NCBI GenBank assembly: GCA_016717855.1
Contig: JADKEV010000035.1
Coordinates: 1-64,000 of the forward strand
DNA length: 64,000 nt
Reading direction: 5' to 3'
From: Betaproteobacteria bacterium
GTDB lineage: Bacteria; Pseudomonadota; Gammaproteobacteria; Burkholderiales; Casimicrobiaceae
The translations under genes and the position numbers were made by a program. Under the pieces are notes generated by a model. That model saw nothing but the letters and a program-made list of their open reading frames with translations, had not been told where the DNA came from and ran no database searches. Shown here one piece after another: positions 62,607 through 64,000 of this stretch; the stretch's first letter is position 1; each line of letters opens with the position of its first letter.

Positions 62607-62891
62607 ATGATCGTCAGCTTCCGGGACAAACGAACATGGGATTTCGCAGACGGGAGATTCGTCAAGGCATTCTCCGGGTTTTTCAGGCAAGCGGAAATGA
62701 AGCTCGACCAGCTCGATGCCGCGGTTTCGCTGAAGGACCTCGCGGTACTTCCAGGAAACCGGTTTGAAGCACTGAAAGGCGATCGCAAAGGGCAGTACAG
62801 CATCCGCATCAACGATCAGTGGCGCATCTGCTTCGCGTGGACTGATGGCTCACCTGGTCCGGTCGATGTCGAGATCGTGGACTACCACTGA
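62607..62891 (+). CDS. higB: HigB/RelE-superfamily toxin
   Basis: 94 residues: IVSFRDKRTWDFADGRFVKA, LAVLPGNRFEALKGDRKGQY, SIRINDQWRICFAW, VEIVDYH. The LPGNR.EALKGDR.GQ.S.RIN.QWR.CF pattern is that of HigB mRNA interferases acting at the ribosome; the basic residues of RINDQWRICF are the typical active region. The toxin gene comes first, as usual for hig loci, 11 bp before higA. Confidence 0.95.
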   Translation: MIVSFRDKRTWDFADGRFVKAFSGFFRQAEMKLDQLDAAVSLKDLAVLPGNRFEALKGDRKGQYSIRINDQWRICFAWTDGSPGPVDVEIVDYH

Positions 62892-62902
62892 GGACACGGA
62901 AC

Positions 62903-63229
62903 ATGGCACGAACCCCCATTCATCCCGGCGAACACCTGGCGGAACAACTCAGGGAACTCGACATGAGTGCGGCCGAACTGGGCCGGCAACTCAAGGTGCC
63001 GACCAACCGGATTACCGGAATCCTGAACGGCCAGCGCGCGGTTACCGGCGATAGTGCGCTGCGCCTGGCACACTACTTCGGTACCAGTGCCGAGTTCTGG
63101 CTGAATCTGCAGAAACAGTACGAACTTCGAATCGCCGAACAGAAAGCAGGTGCGACGATACGGAGTCTCCCGAAACTTGCCGAACGTCTGAAGGGCGCGA
63201 GCCGCGGGCTCCAAAAGCGCGCCGCGTGA
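62903..63229 (+). CDS. higA: HigA antitoxin (XRE-family)
   Basis: 108 residues: TPIHPGEHLAEQLRELDMSA, AELGRQLKVPTNRITGILNG, QRAVTGDSALRLAHYFGTSA, EFWLNLQKQYEL. This is the HigA/VapI helix-turn-helix pattern, almost invariant in the family. It binds and neutralises HigB and should repress the operon promoter at 62571-62600. The Lys/Arg-rich tail is variable. Confidence 0.96.
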   Translation: MARTPIHPGEHLAEQLRELDMSAAELGRQLKVPTNRITGILNGQRAVTGDSALRLAHYFGTSAEFWLNLQKQYELRIAEQKAGATIRSLPKLAERLKGASRGLQKRAA

Positions 63230-63289
63230 GCCTTACGCGAGAGTACTAGCGCGCACAATCGCAGATCCCGTCCGCTGGAAGGAGGTTCC

Positions 63290-64000
63290 ATGCTCGCCGC
63301 AATCTACCGCCGTACCGGCCCGGCCGCCGAGGTATTGGCCATCGAGGAAATGCCGGCGCCGCTGCCGGGACCGCACGAGGTTCGCGTCAAGGTGTCCTGG
63401 TCGGGCGTGAATCCGTCGGACGTCAAGTCGCGCGCCGGAATGCGCACGAAGACGCTGCCCTTCCCGGCGATCATCCCGCACAGCGACGGCGCCGGCGTGA
63501 TCGACCGGGTGGGCGAGGGCGTCGACCGCGCGCGGCTGGGCGAGCGTGTCTGGTTGTGGAACGCCGCGTGGGGCCGCGCCAGCGGCACGGCCGCCGAGCA
63601 TGTCGTGCTGCCTGCAGCGCAGGCGGTCGCCCTGCCGGATGGCATCGAGCTGGCCGCGGGCGCGTGCCTGGGAATTCCCGCGCTGACCGCGTACCACGCG
63701 GTGATGGTCGACGGCGGCGTCGCGGGCAAGAGCGTGCTGGTCGCCGGCGGCGCCGGAGCGGTGGGCCACTACGCGATCCAGCTGGCGAAGTTGCGCGGGG
63801 CGCGGCAGGTCGTCGCCACGGTCAGCAGCGAGGCCAAGGCGGCGCTCGCGCGCGCCGCGGGGGCCGATCTCGTGGTGAACTACAAGACCGAAGACGTGGT
63901 GCGCAAGTGCCTGGACTTCACCGGCGGCGCGGGGGTCGAGCGCATCATCGAGGTCGACCTGGCCGCGAACGCGGCCGTCGACCTCGCGATCCTGCGGCCG
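63290..64000 (+). CDS. NADPH:quinone oxidoreductase/zinc-independent MDR protein (3' end outside window)
   Basis: The frame is open to the window edge; about 237 residues are visible from ATG 63290, set by GGAAGGAGG. N-terminal GroES-like fold (PGPHEVRVKVSWSGVNPSDV; IIPHSDGAGVIDRVGEGVDR) and Rossmann domain VLVAGGAGAVGHYAIQLAKL, then ADLVVNYKTEDVV. The catalytic-zinc Cys of alcohol dehydrogenases is replaced (GVNPSDVK), which points to a quinone-oxidoreductase-like MDR enzyme. Separate promoter from higBA. Confidence 0.9.
   Translation, partial: MLAAIYRRTGPAAEVLAIEEMPAPLPGPHEVRVKVSWSGVNPSDVKSRAGMRTKTLPFPAIIPHSDGAGVIDRVGEGVDRARLGERVWLWNAAWGRASGTAAEHVVLPAAQAVALPDGIELAAGACLGIPALTAYHAVMVDGGVAGKSVLVAGGAGAVGHYAIQLAKLRGARQVVATVSSEAKAALARAAGADLVVNYKTEDVVRKCLDFTGGAGVERIIEVDLAANAAVDLAILRP

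Overview
The window is high-GC DNA of proteobacterial type, most likely from a betaproteobacterium of the Burkholderiales/Rhodocyclales kind. The reasons are three Bug-type (TctC) extracytoplasmic receptors, CaiB/CitE/GntR cassettes, IPTL-CTERM sorting signals, FNR-like boxes in front of a 2-oxoacid:ferredoxin oxidoreductase operon, and many GTGA/ATGA stop-start overlaps. No rRNA, tRNA, CRISPR array or phage was seen. At least seven otherwise good genes are split by single-base indels, nearly all in short G/C runs, and there is a 23-G run. Part of the sequence is therefore probably draft or long-read quality, and many apparent pseudogenes may be intact in the cell.

Layout. 0-5 kb: a sulfatase, a VapBC toxin-antitoxin pair with promoter and operator, a secreted beta-propeller/haem-motif protein, and a decayed second VapBC copy. 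5-16.9 kb: small-molecule acquisition and catabolism. It holds a Bug receptor, carboxymuconolactone-decarboxylase-like and CitE-like operon divergent from a CaiB CoA-transferase and FCD-type GntR regulator; a second Bug gene behind a 34-bp perfect palindrome; an NMT1-type ABC transporter; and a third Bug gene with an RraA-like aldolase and a hydroxyisobutyrate-dehydrogenase-like enzyme. 16.9-28.5 kb: a Tat-type amidohydrolase, then a divergent LacI-controlled sugar or sugar-acid locus (SBP, aldo-keto reductase, two-part UxaA-like dehydratase, AtzG/AtzE-like amidase on the minus strand; LacI and two permeases on the plus strand). This is followed by a rearrangement scar made of an amidohydrolase 5' fragment, an unknown membrane gene and a dodecin 5' fragment.

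28-46 kb: stress and envelope functions. These are CsbD, a transmembrane Ser/Thr kinase, two tandem secreted LamG/Ig/dockerin-like proteins, an ankyrin-DsbA fusion, Hsp20, an IPTL-CTERM beta-helix protein, a B12-binding radical SAM enzyme, a membrane spermidine-synthase-like protein with an exported PCMT, and an alpha/beta hydrolase. 46-53 kb: pyruvate phosphate dikinase and a large IPTL-CTERM surface protein with five near-identical 402-bp DUF11 repeats. 53-61 kb: a five-gene minus-strand operon of two Nfn/Sud-like flavoprotein subunits, KorA, KorB and an uncharacterised 738-residue protein with a C-terminal Fe-S motif. 61-64 kb: a broken cation exchanger, a DUF11/IPTL relic, HigBA and a quinone-oxidoreductase-like gene running off the window.

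The most coherent possible new system is the Kor/Nfn/738-residue operon behind an FNR-like box. Similar FNR-like boxes precede the LamG/dockerin genes and the DUF11 surface protein, which suggests joint control of low-oxygen electron metabolism and surface proteins. This is inference from sequence only.
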